Source of the DNA: Combretum micranthum | Taxonomy: Eukaryota > Streptophyta > Magnoliopsida > Myrtales > Combretaceae | Direction of reading: 5' to 3' | Length of the DNA stretch: 64,000 bases | Assembly: GCA_024138025.1 (NCBI GenBank) | Contig: JAMXBD010001243.1 | Span: 248,001-312,000 of the forward strand | In this document: piece after piece, positions 12,526-24,900 of the stretch | How the letters are laid out: every line of letters begins with the position of its first letter | Numbering within the stretch: position 1 is the first letter of the stretch | Program-made: the position numbers and the translations under genes | Notes under the pieces: model-generated | The model's database searches: none | The model's input: only the letters and a program-made list of their open reading frames with translations | What the model was told of the DNA's origin: nothing

Positions 12526-15130
12526 ATGGATAAGGCCAAGTTTATATTATACGCTTATAGCAACATTATAGAAGGGAATAAAGGTTTCGGTTATGATAGG
12601 CGACCAGTGGCTATGTTTAATTTTTGTAGGAACTTTATGTATGATCAAATACTAAACACCATTTGCGGTAGACTTAAGGTAAATAGGTCTATACATCAGG
12701 CTAAGTTGTATCATAGGTAACTATTGGAGATAGGATGCTATGTTATGATGTTATTTAGTAACCGATGACGATGATGTACAAGAGATGGTGGTGTACACAG
12801 AAGGGTCAGTAGCTATATATGTCCATATATTTGAAAAAGAATTACCATAGGCACATGCAAAAATTATGGGCATTGATGGAAATGTTAGTAGTCAAAGGTT
12901 GATAGATTTGAACTCCACTCCAATTTAGGCAATAATTAGCCTACAGATCTAGATGAGTAATTTTGAAATGGTTGCACCTTATTGGAGTTGTAGTCATGAT
13001 ACTATTGTGATGCAAGACTCGTCAATAAGTGAATCTAGTGACGACTATAATGATGATAGAAATGATTATGTGATAGGTTTATCCCAACAAGTAATTGCTA
13101 CCGATGTACAAGCTAAGGGTAATAACTGGCACCGTCTTGTGGATCCTATAGATGTTAATGTAGTAGTGAACTCAATGTCAGTACCCTTTTAACTACTAAT
13201 GTAGGTAGTGCATATGTTACATTTAATGATGAGTAGGAACTAAGTGTTGTAAATTGGAGTTTCAGTGATGAATTCCAGGTTGGGATGCAGTTCGAGACTA
13301 AAGATCATCTTATACGGGCAATTAAAATATGGTACATATCTAACCATTACAATTTTAAGGCGGTAGACTTCGATTTAAGTTCATGGGCGGTTAAGTGCAT
13401 TGATACCCATAATAAAGGTTGTAAGTGGAAACTCAGAGGTAGCTATAAGAAACATAGTGAGTGGTTTCACGTCACCAAATATGAAGGACCTCACACATGT
13501 TTAGATGAAATCACTAAATACGATCATTCTCAGTTAGACTCTACTAGCATGTCTAGGTGCATTATAATGGAGATATGTGATTGTCTAGATGTAAAGGCAA
13601 AGGACCTCCAATTGATTATCTTAAAAGATTTTAGGTATAATGTTCATATTAAGATAATTCATGAGGCGAAGCAAAAAGCTATTGAGCAGATGTATGGAAG
13701 TTGGGAGGATTCATATGTGGAGCTCCCACATCTACTAAATGGAGAACTGTTGAATCAAATACTACATGACATGTCTTTCTTGACAAACTCTTTTAAGCAG
13801 TTGCTTCTTACATTGAATCGTTTCAATACTGTAGGTATATTTTGGACACATGATTAGATGTACTAATAAAAACTTGTTTTTATTAAACTAATTCATTTTT
13901 ACTAATGCTTTACAGACCTGTGGTCACAATTGATAGTATTTTTTGGTATGGTAAGTACAAGCATAAACTGCTTATCACAGTGGCATCGAATGGAGCAAAT
14001 CATATCGTATCATTGGCATATGATCTTGTCGATGAAAAGTTAGAGGACACATGGAGTTGGTTCCTTCAAAATTTTTGGAACACGTTATCAAAGACCGCTC
14101 CAACATTTTCTTAATATCCGATTGCCATGGCAGTATTAAGAGTGCAGTTAAGGTGAGAATACTGTGTAGCCTAGAAGCTAGTCTTAGCACTAATGTATCT
14201 AGCATGTTGCCAACAATTTCAACTCAAAGGCCAAGAGTAAAGAATTAGTGAAAAGAGCAGCATACCAAACCCAGATGAGAAAGTTTCATGCTTATTTTGT
14301 TGTAATAAATCAAAGTAGTCCACAGACATCGCTTTTTTTTTCACGAGTTATCTCAATGTATGTGGACTTTATCTTATGATGAAGGCATAAGATTTAGAAT
14401 TAGTACAGCGAACATGGTTGAAAGTTATAATTCCATTCTTAAAGATGCTCAATCCTTACCCATGGCAGCATTAGTGAAAAAAACCTTTTACAATTACAAC
14501 TCGATCTTCAACAAGTAAAGGTAGGAGGCTAGTATTGCAATGAATTTGGATAAGATGCTGACAGCTTATACTGCAAAGAAGTTTGAGAGGTGAAATAACG
14601 TTTCAAGTGCCCATCGTGTTACATGTTTCGACTATCAAGAATGTGTATTTGACGTTCTAACTACACTACGATCTACCATGTATGGTCAAAAGGGAGATCA
14701 CATGCAAAAAGTCGAGCTGAGATTAAGTAGATGTAAATGTAATAAGTGACAGACCTATAAAATTCTATGCTCACATGCAAGAGCAGTAATTGGTACTTTG
14801 TATATGGATTGTGCTGCTCAAGTATGATAGTGGTACAAGTGGGAGAATCAGCTAAGGTATATGGGTGTTCATTCATATCTATAGCAAATAAGGAAAATTG
14901 GGCGCGTATTGACATTCCAACATGGCACCCCTTCCCTTAACCTATAAGAAAAAGGGGCAAGCCTAGGAAGAAATGCTTTTAGAATGAGATGGATATTCGA
15001 GAGGACCTACAGGGTTACTCATGCGAGTTGCGTAGGCAGACATGACACAATATTAGAAGTTGTCTAAGTAAGCTAGTGGCTAATAAGATAGCTGCAAACC
15101 AGTCGAGTCGTAGTGGTATTATATTGTTGA
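12526..15130 (+). pseudogene. MULE-1 MURA-type transposase, decayed
   Basis: The start MDKAKFILYAY at 12526 matches the corresponding starts in the other two copies. The domains, in order, are an N-terminal segment (12526-12720), an acidic SSDDYNDD region (about 13030), and a WRKY/GCM1-like MULE DNA-binding domain (frame 13285-13857, with FETKDHLIRAIK, KGCKWKLRG and PHTC). After an apparent intron comes the DDE domain (RPVVTIDS near 13917, YGKYKHKLLI, then LISDCHGSIKS near 14113). Then follow a SWIM-type zinc finger (KCNK...CSHA, about 14735-14790) and a damaged CCHC knuckle (about 15020-15065). The transposase would cut and join element ends. Frequent in-frame stops (for example in the SWIM and CCHC parts) and frameshifts make it non-functional. 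Comparison with MULE-2 and MULE-3 shows it is the most eroded of the three. Confidence 0.8.
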
Positions 15131-15219
15131 TGTGATTTGTTCTATGCATTGACATTGCCTATTTTATCTGTTGTTTGCTCCTTTTATTACTTATGCCTTT
15201 GCTAACACCATTTACTACT

Positions 15220-16222
15220 TGTTGAAAAACCATGTATCACTAGACTTGATTATACACACATATTACAGAAGCGGAAGCTATAAGGTGGGTTTTTAAACCA
15301 ATTTGAAGCTTACTTAACCAATCATTATCTCTTTTATCTTTTTACACACAATTACAACAATAATAATAAAGAGCTAAGGGAAAGAGAAGATTACACCAGA
15401 TTTCACGTAGAGTTCGACCCACTCCTTAGTCGCCACGATCCATAATTTGCCTCACTCAATTAGGACTTTATAAAATTCATTCAATCAAAACATTTGCCTC
15501 AAAAAGAGGAATTCACAACAATGCGTCACCAACAGAGGACTTCACTCAATGTCTACCCAATATGTAAGACTTCACACAGGTGTCTCAATACATGAGAACT
15601 TCACTAGGACACTTACATACAAATGCGTGAATAGTACTTTACAATATTAGCTCACTAATCTCACAAATGGTAATATATACTTAACATAAACAAACATAAA
15701 ACAGAGATTATTTTTACATAATATATGCAAGTTAAACTCTACTCTCTTCTCTCTCCTTTAATCTCTCCTAAAAAACACCCAAAACATTCTATATATAGTA
15801 GCTTAAAAAACATAGCTATTCACCTTCAAAAGAACCTCCAACGATCAAATTTAAAATTCTACAACGGTTATTTTTTAAACTGTCCTACCCTAGACTTATC
15901 GTGCCATAAACTCGTCGCCCCTCAATTTACCCTGCAACCAAGTCTATGCTTATTGAACCTCAAATTTAAACTTATCGTGCCATGGAGTTAACCTTGTCGA
16001 ACCCTTAACATGACTCGCGATCAAGACTAAGAAGAGACAACTTGTTCTTGCACAATCTATAGATAACAACACACATACAAACATGGACATATATATGCAC
16101 AATAAAGCTCAAACATATCGAAAATAAGTTTTGTTTATTAAAGATAGCTTAATTAAGTTGTGGAGCATTTATGCAATACATTGTCTCATCAAAACAAGAT
16201 TGTAACCAACCTTCATTCATCA
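15220..16222. mobile_element. solo LTR inserted between the two MULE-1 genes
   Basis: MULE-2 runs without a break from the transposase end into the PMD start (TATTACAGATGGATCTG at 33005-33021). MULE-1 has an extra 1003 bp at the same place. The insert starts TGTTGAAAAACC and ends ATTCATCA, so it has TG...CA termini. It is flanked by a perfect 5-bp duplication CTACT (15215-15219 and 16223-16227). This is the expected footprint of a solo LTR left by recombination of an LTR retrotransposon. The short frame at 15725-15991 lies inside it and is not a gene. Confidence 0.75.
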
Positions 16223-16240
16223 CTACTTTCTTCCTTACAA

Positions 16241-18340
16241 ATGGATTTGGGACCACTAGATGACTCTGTATTTACAGGGTAGCCTATTCATAGATCGAGG
16301 CTGGCAGGAAGGGACAGGTAAGATCTTTTTCTCACCTCATTACTGAGAACATTTAGAAAATATTTCTCATGGAATTGTCTTCAAATACAGTACATTGTCA
16401 CTAGAGAGAGACAAACCTGAAGCGGTAGGCTGGCATGCCTTCACATCTAGACAATCAGCTTGTTTCGTATCTGTCATAGGCTGGCTTCATAAGTGTCGGA
16501 CATCTACCATTTGTTCAACTAGATTGGCACCTGATTATTGCATTAGTTAAGAGATGGCAACCTAAGACACATACATTTCACATGCCAACAGGGGAGTAGA
16601 CAATGACATTACAGGATGTTGCAGCATTCACTAGCTTCCCGTCAATAGACGTGTAGTTGCCCACACGATACGGATAGATTGGCCAAAGTGCTGTGATCAT
16701 TTACTAGGACTTAAAACCCATGTCTAACGTGGATATTGATGGTAGCCGCTTGAAGATGTCATGTGTAGATACACACTTTAGAGCACTGCCTAATGATGTA
16801 AATTATATTACCATTTGATGCCATGCTAGAGCCTACATTTTATTGCTGCTGGGGGTTTTTATTGTTGGGGAAAAATCGTCCAATCTAGTTCATGTCATGT
16901 ACCTCTAGCTACATGAGGACTTTAAGAGAGAATGGCAATATGCATGGGGAGCAGCTTGCTTGGCGTGGCTCTACAAGCAGCTATGCATAGCTTCATACAT
17001 TGATATGTGTAACACAGCAAGACCCTTTGTTGTTCTACAAATACGAGCCTAGGAGCACTTCCCACACATCACCCCTTACGTCGACAAATCATATTAATTA
17101 CCACGAAGCACCCTCTCATTTGTTATTAGGTTACCGCTTTAATGTCACCCAATGCCCCACACATTTATTGTTTGAGTATAGGGGATGCTTAGACTGACAG
17201 GTCCCCAAACAAGTATGGTTTTATATGTCCTATGTGGCCTTGTGTGTACAATTTCATTATTTTTACTTATGTATTGCTTACTTTTTTCTTGAACAAGTTG
17301 TGTGGGACTAGTCTAGTAGTCTAGTGGAGATATATGGTGTGTACAAGTTTCCCTAATATGCTTTCATGTTATCTAGCGCTACTATCTAAATAGAGTACTC
17401 AGACAATTTGGTAGTTTCCAAGGATCCCAGACCTCCTATTTGATATGAGAGCATTATATGAGCTCAACTTACGGAGGTGTTTGAGTGGAACTGGGTGGCA
17501 GAGCACGCTTGGTGGGTCACAAAGTGGGATGAGAGGTGCAATCACATTGAGGACATATTGGATATCCCTTATAGTACATATGCAAATTATTTTGATTGGT
17601 ATCATGCGATCACTAGGCATTGGATCAGCTGTATGGGGGCTATATACAATATATGGCAAGTTCAATGATTACATAAGGTATATGGATGTATATTGTGTTC
17701 GTTATTTCCTGATCTACATGTTTACTTTTAATTGTAAGCAGGTTTCATTTAACAAGTCCCCAACATCCAACCTGAGGACACTCCTCGCACTCCACAAGAT
17801 GTCATTCATGTAGTAGATAAGTGCATGTGACTCAATATCAATTATCCAGTATCAACACCTGCACTTGATATCATTAGTGATGAGGGTGACCCACAACCTC
17901 AGCTTTGGCCAGTACAAAGACGTGGACCACATAAAGAGAGGCATAGGTGAGGACGGGGTTAGGAGAGGGCGAAGCCGATATAGAGCTACAGATATTAGAG
18001 ACAAGCCTTAACCTCCGCATGTACATCATGGCGAGTCTGGCCCTTCACATGTTCAGCATGATTTGTCTAGTCTATCATCATCATCATATGCTTATCTATC
18101 AGATACTCCAATGCTAGACATCTCATATGCAGAGGTCCATACCAATAGAGCTCCACATAAGAGCCGACCGTCATCGCCATTTGATATGAGGGAGGGGCTC
18201 ACCTAGGTAGATCTAAATCCTGTCCCATTTCACCGATACGATGTTGGTGGTGGAGATGGAGATGTCACACTCACAAAGTTTGATCCATCTATGGAGCATC
18301 TCTACTAAGCTCTACATCAGGCTATGCTATTCTGGTAGGG
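16241..18340 (+). pseudogene. MULE-1 plant mobile domain (PMD, aminotransferase-like) gene, decayed
   Basis: It begins MDLGPLDDSV at 16241, equivalent to MDLRPLDDSI in MULE-2 and MDPGPINSSL in MULE-3. Conserved PMD-core pieces remain in several frames: LLGLKPMSNVDIDGSRLKMS near 16706, then HARAYILLLLGVFIVGEKSSN, then CLAWLYKQLC near 16960, and RQFGSFQGSQ near 17404. A basic, hydrophilic tail with GHQGRGRS-like words follows near 17940-17980. The PMD family (PF10536) includes the host proteins MAIN and MAIL1, which act in meristem maintenance and silencing, and many transposon-borne copies. Stops and frameshifts rule out a working protein. Confidence 0.7.
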
Positions 18341-18429
18341 TTAATTTATGGTTGATTATGCTTTGATTCATGATTAATTTAAAAGAATTGATACTTAATT
18401 AGAAAATATGTTCATTTAGGTTTAAAAAG

Positions 18430-19400
18430 AGTAAACAACAACATTTGGATAAATTTGGACAAGAATGGAAGCGAAACATATAAACCAAGCATGATCATGC
18501 CCATGATAGGGACGGTGATCTCCTCGGGTTTATATGAAAAAGTAGATTACGGGCGTGACAATGGAGCATAAGAATGGCAATTGGGTGATGGAGAAGATCA
18601 CGATCCTCACTATGGTCAAGACATAGGTGGTGATCTTCTCAGACCTTTTAAGCACATATGATACGGTTGTTATTTGTTGAAGATAAGGAAGACCCCAATG
18701 TAAATAACAACATATGATACAACGGTTACTAGGGTGGTGATCTCCATTGACATATTATAAGAGCATGTAATAGCCATTATTCGAACTGATTTATCAAAGC
18801 ACAAAGAAGATCATAGCCCGTGTAACAGTCGTGATCATCAAAGAAACAATTTGCAGATTTTACATAAAGACTAATTACAAGCATTATCAGCTGTAGATTT
18901 GTGATCTGAGAGGATAACGGGCCGTGTAATGATCATGATCTACCTTGGATAACTATTTCCGAGAAGATAACGGGCCATGATAGCGATTATTGTCTCAACA
19001 TTTTCACGCCATTTGGATTTAAAATGCCTTTTTAGAAGGGATTGAAAACCAAATGACACCTATCTTCGCCAAACAAATGCACCCAATTGAGGATACATAT
19101 AAATACTCTTGTGAAACATTATGAAGATTCATTCATTGACAATTGACATCAATTCTTTTGGATATCACTTTTGATTTTGACCATCTGTCATCTCTGTACT
19201 TGTAGAGATTATTTAGTGTGGATGGAAGAGAGTGTATTGTATAAGCATATTGAAGCATTGTTGTATCAAAATAATGAAGTAAATTCCTTGTTAAGGGTTG
19301 TTTTCTATATTCTACTCTCTTAAGTTCTACATTTACTGTGTTGTATTCTTTTTCCTTGTATCATGTGTGAGTAGTTGTTAGGGCTTGTGTAGCCGTGTTT
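18430..19400 (+). mobile_element. LTR-like segment with GATCACG-type inverted words
   Basis: This segment resembles 62510-63370. Both carry TTTGGACAAG near the start and repeated words such as GATCATG, GGGCCGTG and GTGATC. Both then have a TATA-like ATAAATAC (about 19100 and 63064), T-rich sequence, and TGCATCATGYRTGAGTAGTT-like sequence near the end. The second copy is followed by a Ty3-gypsy pol fragment, so an LTR origin is likely. Exact termini were not found. It interrupts the 3' part of MULE-1. Confidence 0.45.
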
Positions 19401-20463
19401 TAACATGTACATACAGGTATTAATCGCCAATTGTTGTTAATTTCACTAATCTCTATAGTGGGCTAAAGCATTTTAATTCTAGGTAGTGCACAACTTAAGA
19501 TTAGATCAGATTTCCACAAGATGCGATTGACAAATCTACTTGTGGAGTAAATCCAAGCAATAGAGAGAGGTTGTTCATGATGCCTAGAGATACAACTGTA
19601 AAATCTTCTATGTAATTGGAATTTACCTTGGGATCATATTATTAATGCAATCTTAGTCAGCTGTTAACTAAGAAGAGATTCCAGTTCGACAAGGTTGGGA
19701 TTAGGGTTCAATAGACTCGAGCAACATATTGATCTAATTGGTGGAATCCCACAGTTAAGAAAGATATAACAAAAAATAATATTGTAGTACATGTTAATTC
19801 ATTAGTGAAACAAGTCTTATGTGTTGTTGATTGTTAGAATAACTTTAATTTGTTAATTACTTTAATGAACATAGTTGTAGTTAGTAATTAGTTAGTTGAG
19901 TAATTATAATTGCTTAATTCAATTCAATTTGTGAGATAATAATCAATAAGGTGAGTAATATTATTTATCGAGGACCCTAAAGATACAATTCTATAATTTG
20001 TTCACATACTGCATCTGATAGATATACTTGTCTAGCATTGACCAATTCATAGGAACATATCATAGAATTTAATTAGTAAAGCTCGATTGAAAATAAGTGC
20101 ACCACATTCCATCATACTTATACCAGGCCAAGACGAGAGAAGCGGATTACAAAAGAGTAGATTGCATTTTATTTATATTTATGTTTTATGATTGTATGTA
20201 GTATTGTATATACATTTGATGTAATGAATTGAACAATATTGCAACCATTTTTATATTATATTTCATGAGTTTTTTATTATGTTGGCGGTGAAGGGTATTA
20301 GAATACTGTTATGATCGGATGGATTGAGTGTGAGAATATTGTTGTGGCTGGATTATGTAGTTCGGAAGTTTTTCTTTGTGGTGGATGGCTAATGATTTAT
20401 ACAGCTGATTGTAAACGATTTCGACAGGTTACAATTGTTTAGATTGACTAACATAATAAGGAG

Positions 20464-21508
20464 TAGAGCTAGACAAATGGGCCATAACCCATGGGTTGGC
20501 CCATTTAACCCACTTTTAAAACGGGTTATGGTTGATTTTTTCAACCCATTTAAAAGCGGGCTAAAAAAACCCGGCTTGTTTAACCCACGGGTTAAAGCGG
20601 GTTAACCTGCAACGGGCCGGGTTGGCCCACTTTTTTTTTTAGATTAAAAATGTAGAACAGTTTAATTTTTCGTATACATATAATGAGTCTTCAAATTATG
20701 AATAAGCATAGGTATTTGTAAGGAAACCTAAAACCTATTTTACCCTACGTAGTTGAATAGGTTTTGAAAAAGTATTAAAGTAACGAGTTAGGCTTTTAGT
20801 TTTAATTTGTCAAAACTTGTTCCTAGACCATAAAGATACCAGTTTCAATTTTATCATATGTAAAAATATTATAAATAATTTGGTGTTTCTTCTTTTACAT
20901 ATATATATATATATATATATACATTTTAATAAGTGAACTTAAACTTTATCGTAGATTGTATTTTTAATTAAGATTGCTTTTTGTGATAAATTATTATTCA
21001 AAGTTTTATTATTAGGTTTATGATTTGTGCGTTTATGAAAATATGTAATTAAACATTATGTGATTGGATAGTTAAAACATTACAAGTTAATGATGAATGT
21101 ATATATTAATTATAAATAAATGAATATATTAACAAAGTTGCGGGACAATTTACCTCAAAAATTTTATATCATACAAAACTACTACAAAATACACGAAGTA
21201 TGTTTAATCCTGTGTATTCTATACAGTACAATTTTGTTCATACATTTTATAACTTATAAGATTGCTTCTGATAATAAAATTTAGAAATCTCATTATGTGT
21301 GTGTGGGTTTTTTTTTTTTTTTCCTTTTCCTTTTTTTATTATAACTTAGTAGGCTGGCCCGTTTAATCCACCAGCCCATGTGGGTTGGGTTAGGATTATA
21401 AATTTTGGCCCGTTTATTAAAGTGGGTTAAAATTTGTTGGCCCATTTAACCCACCAGCCTGCATAGGCCGGGCTGGGTTGGCCCATTTAACCCACTTGCC
21501 CAGCTCTA
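20464..21508. mobile_element. non-autonomous hAT-like element nested in MULE-1
   Basis: The left end TAGAGCTAGACAA is matched in inverted orientation by the right end TTGCCCAGCTCTA (11 of 13). Just inside, both ends are rich in inverted GGCCCATTTAACCCAC words. The word TAAGGAG occurs on both sides (20457-20463 and 21512-21518), which may be part of an 8-bp target duplication, although it is 3 bp off the right end. There is no coding capacity. The middle carries an AT run. Confidence 0.55.
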
Positions 21509-21699
21509 AATTAAGGAGTGAGATATGAAATGTAAAAAGGGAAGAAGAGATGATTGTGCTAACCTCTTATCTTGAAGAGATGAGATTAACATTCTACACT
21601 AACCTTGACTCGAGACGAGGTTAGCATCAACATTGACCTCGTCTCTTCAAGAGATAAGATAGCTCTGTAAGTTTAAAACCTTCTCTCCTAAAGAGACAA

Positions 21700-21785
21700 C
21701 ATCATGTTGTCTAAAACTGGGATTATTTTTATCCTAGTGATATTTTTATAATTTTTTTAAATACAAATATTATTTTCCTCTTCCC
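21700..21785 (-). repeat. MULE-1 right terminal inverted repeat
   Basis: Read on the minus strand, it is GGGAAGAGGAAAATAATATT followed by sequence matching the left end as far as CCCAGTTTTAG. To its left, at 21560-21700, lie eroded hairpin units including a fairly intact GACCTCGTCTCTTCAAGAGA at about 21639-21658. Confidence 0.75.
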
Positions 21786-21992
21786 CTTTTATTATTTATA
21801 TATATATATATATATACACATACGTATATGTATGTGAGAAAGAGAGAGCGAGAGGAGAACAAGAAAAAGGAAGAAGGAAAGAAACATCCGATATTTTTTC
21901 AAAGAATATATAGAATAGAATACCGTTTTCAATGTATATACACGATAAATGATCTATGCACATACAGAACCCTGGAAAAGCTCAGTATCGTG

Positions 21993-24900
21993 TTACAGAA
22001 CCTTGGTGTCAGACGACAAATGGATGCTCGTATCCGATCTTCTGGTAACACATGGATTTCCGGAAGAATCCAGATCAACAATGGCCGTGTCACCGGGTTT
22101 GTAATCTCCTGAAAGCAGAGCTTCACTCACAAGATTCTCAATCAGTTGGGCGATTGCCCTCCTAAGTGGCCGAGCACCGTAACTCGGGTCATAGCCTTGC
22201 TGGCATATGAGATCCATGAGAGGCTCTGATACATCCAAACCAATACCCAGAGATACAAGCCTCTTCTTCACATCTTGCAACATCATTTTTACAATTTCGA
22301 GCATCTGAAGATAAGGGGAAAAGTAAAAAGTAAGATGTTAGAAGAACCTGTTCCATGAAACACGTATTCGAATGACTTGGACAAGCCTAAACTTCTTAAG
22401 GAATAGAAAGCTGTTGCAAACTCTAAACAGAAAATCAAACCTGAGATTTCTCTAGGGGACGGAACACAACCACCTCGTCAATCCTGTTGAGTAACTCTGG
22501 CCTAAAATAATTTTTGAGTTCCTCCATAATCAGCGCTTTCAATCCACCATACGAGGTGGACTCATTATCTGCTGTAAAAAATCCAAAAGAGTTGCGGCCT
22601 CCTTTTGCTATGGCACTAGAACCCACATTTGATGTCATCACTAGCAATGCATTCTTGAATGAAACTCTTCGTCCCTGTGGGATATAACCTCTGAGTGGAA
22701 TCAATGTGTAATGCGGAAACGTCAACAGTAATTTAATGAAAAATGACATCATACCGTTTTTCTTTTATTTTTTTTTTTTAAACAAAATTTTATCCTATTA
22801 AATACTTTGGTAGTCTGATCCTGGATTCTCCTAGTAATCTAATATACATTGAAGCTGAATTCATCATCTTGCAAAGTTTCCTTGGAATCACAAACCTGAG
22901 AATCTGTAAGGTGGCCATCTTCAAACAACTGCAGGAGGATGTTAAATATGTCTGGGTGTGCTTTTTCTATTTCATCAAGTAACACTACGGTGAAAGGTTG
23001 TCGTCTTATGGCTTCTGTAAGGGTGCCACCCTCTCCAAATCCTACATAACCTGGTGGTGCACCAATCAGTTTGCTAACAGTATGTCGCTCCATATACTCA
23101 CTCATGTCCAATCGCAACATAGCTGTCTCCTGAGGTAAAGTCCACACAGAAAAGAAAAGAGATTATCTTAGTTTGTCCAAACAAATAATGCAACCAATAG
23201 ACTCTTCATGGGAGGAAAAAAATAAACAAACAAATAATTTCTCATGCAAACCAAATGAAACCCACCAAATTTAAGATCATTTATGAGGAATTAAAAATGT
23301 TAACACACGGAAACATTGAGAATAGAAGGTGAACAAAAATGAAGAAAACTAGGGTTAGTTTCATTAGACGCATATTGGACTGACATATAAACATGCCGCA
23401 TGCTGCCGAGAACACGTGCTATATCTGTCTAAGTTAAACATGTATCCATCACTAAAACTTGACTTTGCACAGAAATAACTATAATAACAACTCAAACTGG
23501 CATCCCAACGAAATTCGCTGATCTGAATTATTACAAAAGGATTAAAATTTCACTGTCCAAAACAAGTATTGAGTTTGATGCACTATTTTAACTATTTTGA
23601 GGAATTATAAACAATTAACACTCACAATCACACCTCCACAAAAAGAATTACAGCATTGAAATTTCTTGGATTCATAACAAAACACTTAATAGAAAAATGA
23701 TTGTGAAACAGATGTAGAAGAAGACACTATTAGTAATAGATATATAAGAAGAGAGTTGGGGTGTGGTTGCGGGGTTTGGGGGGGTAGGGGTATGACTCTC
23801 TACAACTACCTTAACATACAAAGATAAAAAAATAAAAAATAAAAAACCAACTCTTGTAGCTCTAGGTCTTAGTAGTACTCCCTCTAACCCTCCAGCATCC
23901 TGCCTATAATGCAGCTTAGTATTATTCTGGCTCCATATCCTTTGGAGTCTCTTAGCTCTAAATCTTTGTGTAAGGGTTGACCCTGTGATAATGCATAAGT
24001 TGTCTTCTATGTGAAAGGGACATTATTCACTGGGAAAGAGAAGTATTGCAACTTTGCTCGAAGTGAACCAAGTGATCTTAGCTGGGAAACTTTTGAGAAG
24101 ATCGAGTCTTATGAATAATAAAATAAGCATACATCTCTCTCAAAATTAATGTCATCGATGTCCTTCATAAATTCCACATGAAAACTGAAGTTATCATTCC
24201 TAATTTAATACACCATCACCTGTTTATATCTCCATAAACCTATAATACTGCATGAGTTCATAGGGATCTCAGCAATTTCCAAACAGTCAAAGTGAGTAAA
24301 AAGTACTTTTAACGAATCAGTAAGTGGATGCTATATGCAAGGGTTGGTGGAAGAAGCATAACTTGTGAGACTTACTGATCCAAAATAACTTGCAGCAATA
24401 GCTTTTGTTAGTTCAGTTTTGCCCACACCAGTAGGCCCACAAAAAAGCATTGCAGCTATTGGTCTGTCAGGGTCCTTCAAACCAACCCGAGATCTCCTGA
24501 TTGCTCTAGAAATGGAAGACACTGCCTCATCCTGACCAACAACCCGCTTCCTGAGCTCCTCTTCAAGACCCACCAATAGAATCCTTTCATCAGCAGTGAG
24601 CTTCTGAACTGGTATTCCAGACCAGAGTGAAGCAACTTCTGCTATATCATCAGGACCAACCAATGTAGGCCTGCAAAGCATGAAAGGAACACAGTTGACT
24701 GATAATTGTCTCCAACCAACTGTTACTAAAAGAGAGTTGAAATAGAAGATCTGACAGAATGATGCCCTACTCATCATTGCCGGAGGTAGATGGCAAAATA
24801 GAATCTGAATCTTCCATGCCAGAGGCATCATTATCATACTTGAGCCTGCTTGCCTAAATATGCCAACACTAGGTGAATGAAACCAAGCAGAGAATAAATA

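Larger units (their letters stand above)
11718..21785 (+). mobile_element. MULE-1: about 10-kb Mutator-like element with transposase and PMD genes
   Basis: The left end (GGGAAAAGGAAAATAATATT ...) is the inverted counterpart of the right end ending at 21785. Matching continues for about 85 bp, up to the words CCCAGTTTTAG on each side. A 9-bp target duplication with one mismatch flanks it. Both internal genes read rightwards: a decayed MURA-type transposase at 12526-15130, then a decayed plant mobile domain gene at 16241-18340. It has grown by nested insertions: a solo LTR at 15220-16222, an LTR-like segment at about 18430-19400 and a hAT-like element at 20464-21508. Stop codons and frameshifts throughout show that it is old and not autonomous. 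It ends 207 bp beyond the CLPD stop codon. Confidence 0.8.

Noticed and set aside
17399..17813. Overlapping frames on both strands of 63-122 aa
   Set aside because: They are remnants and shadows of the decayed MULE-1 PMD gene, not separate genes.
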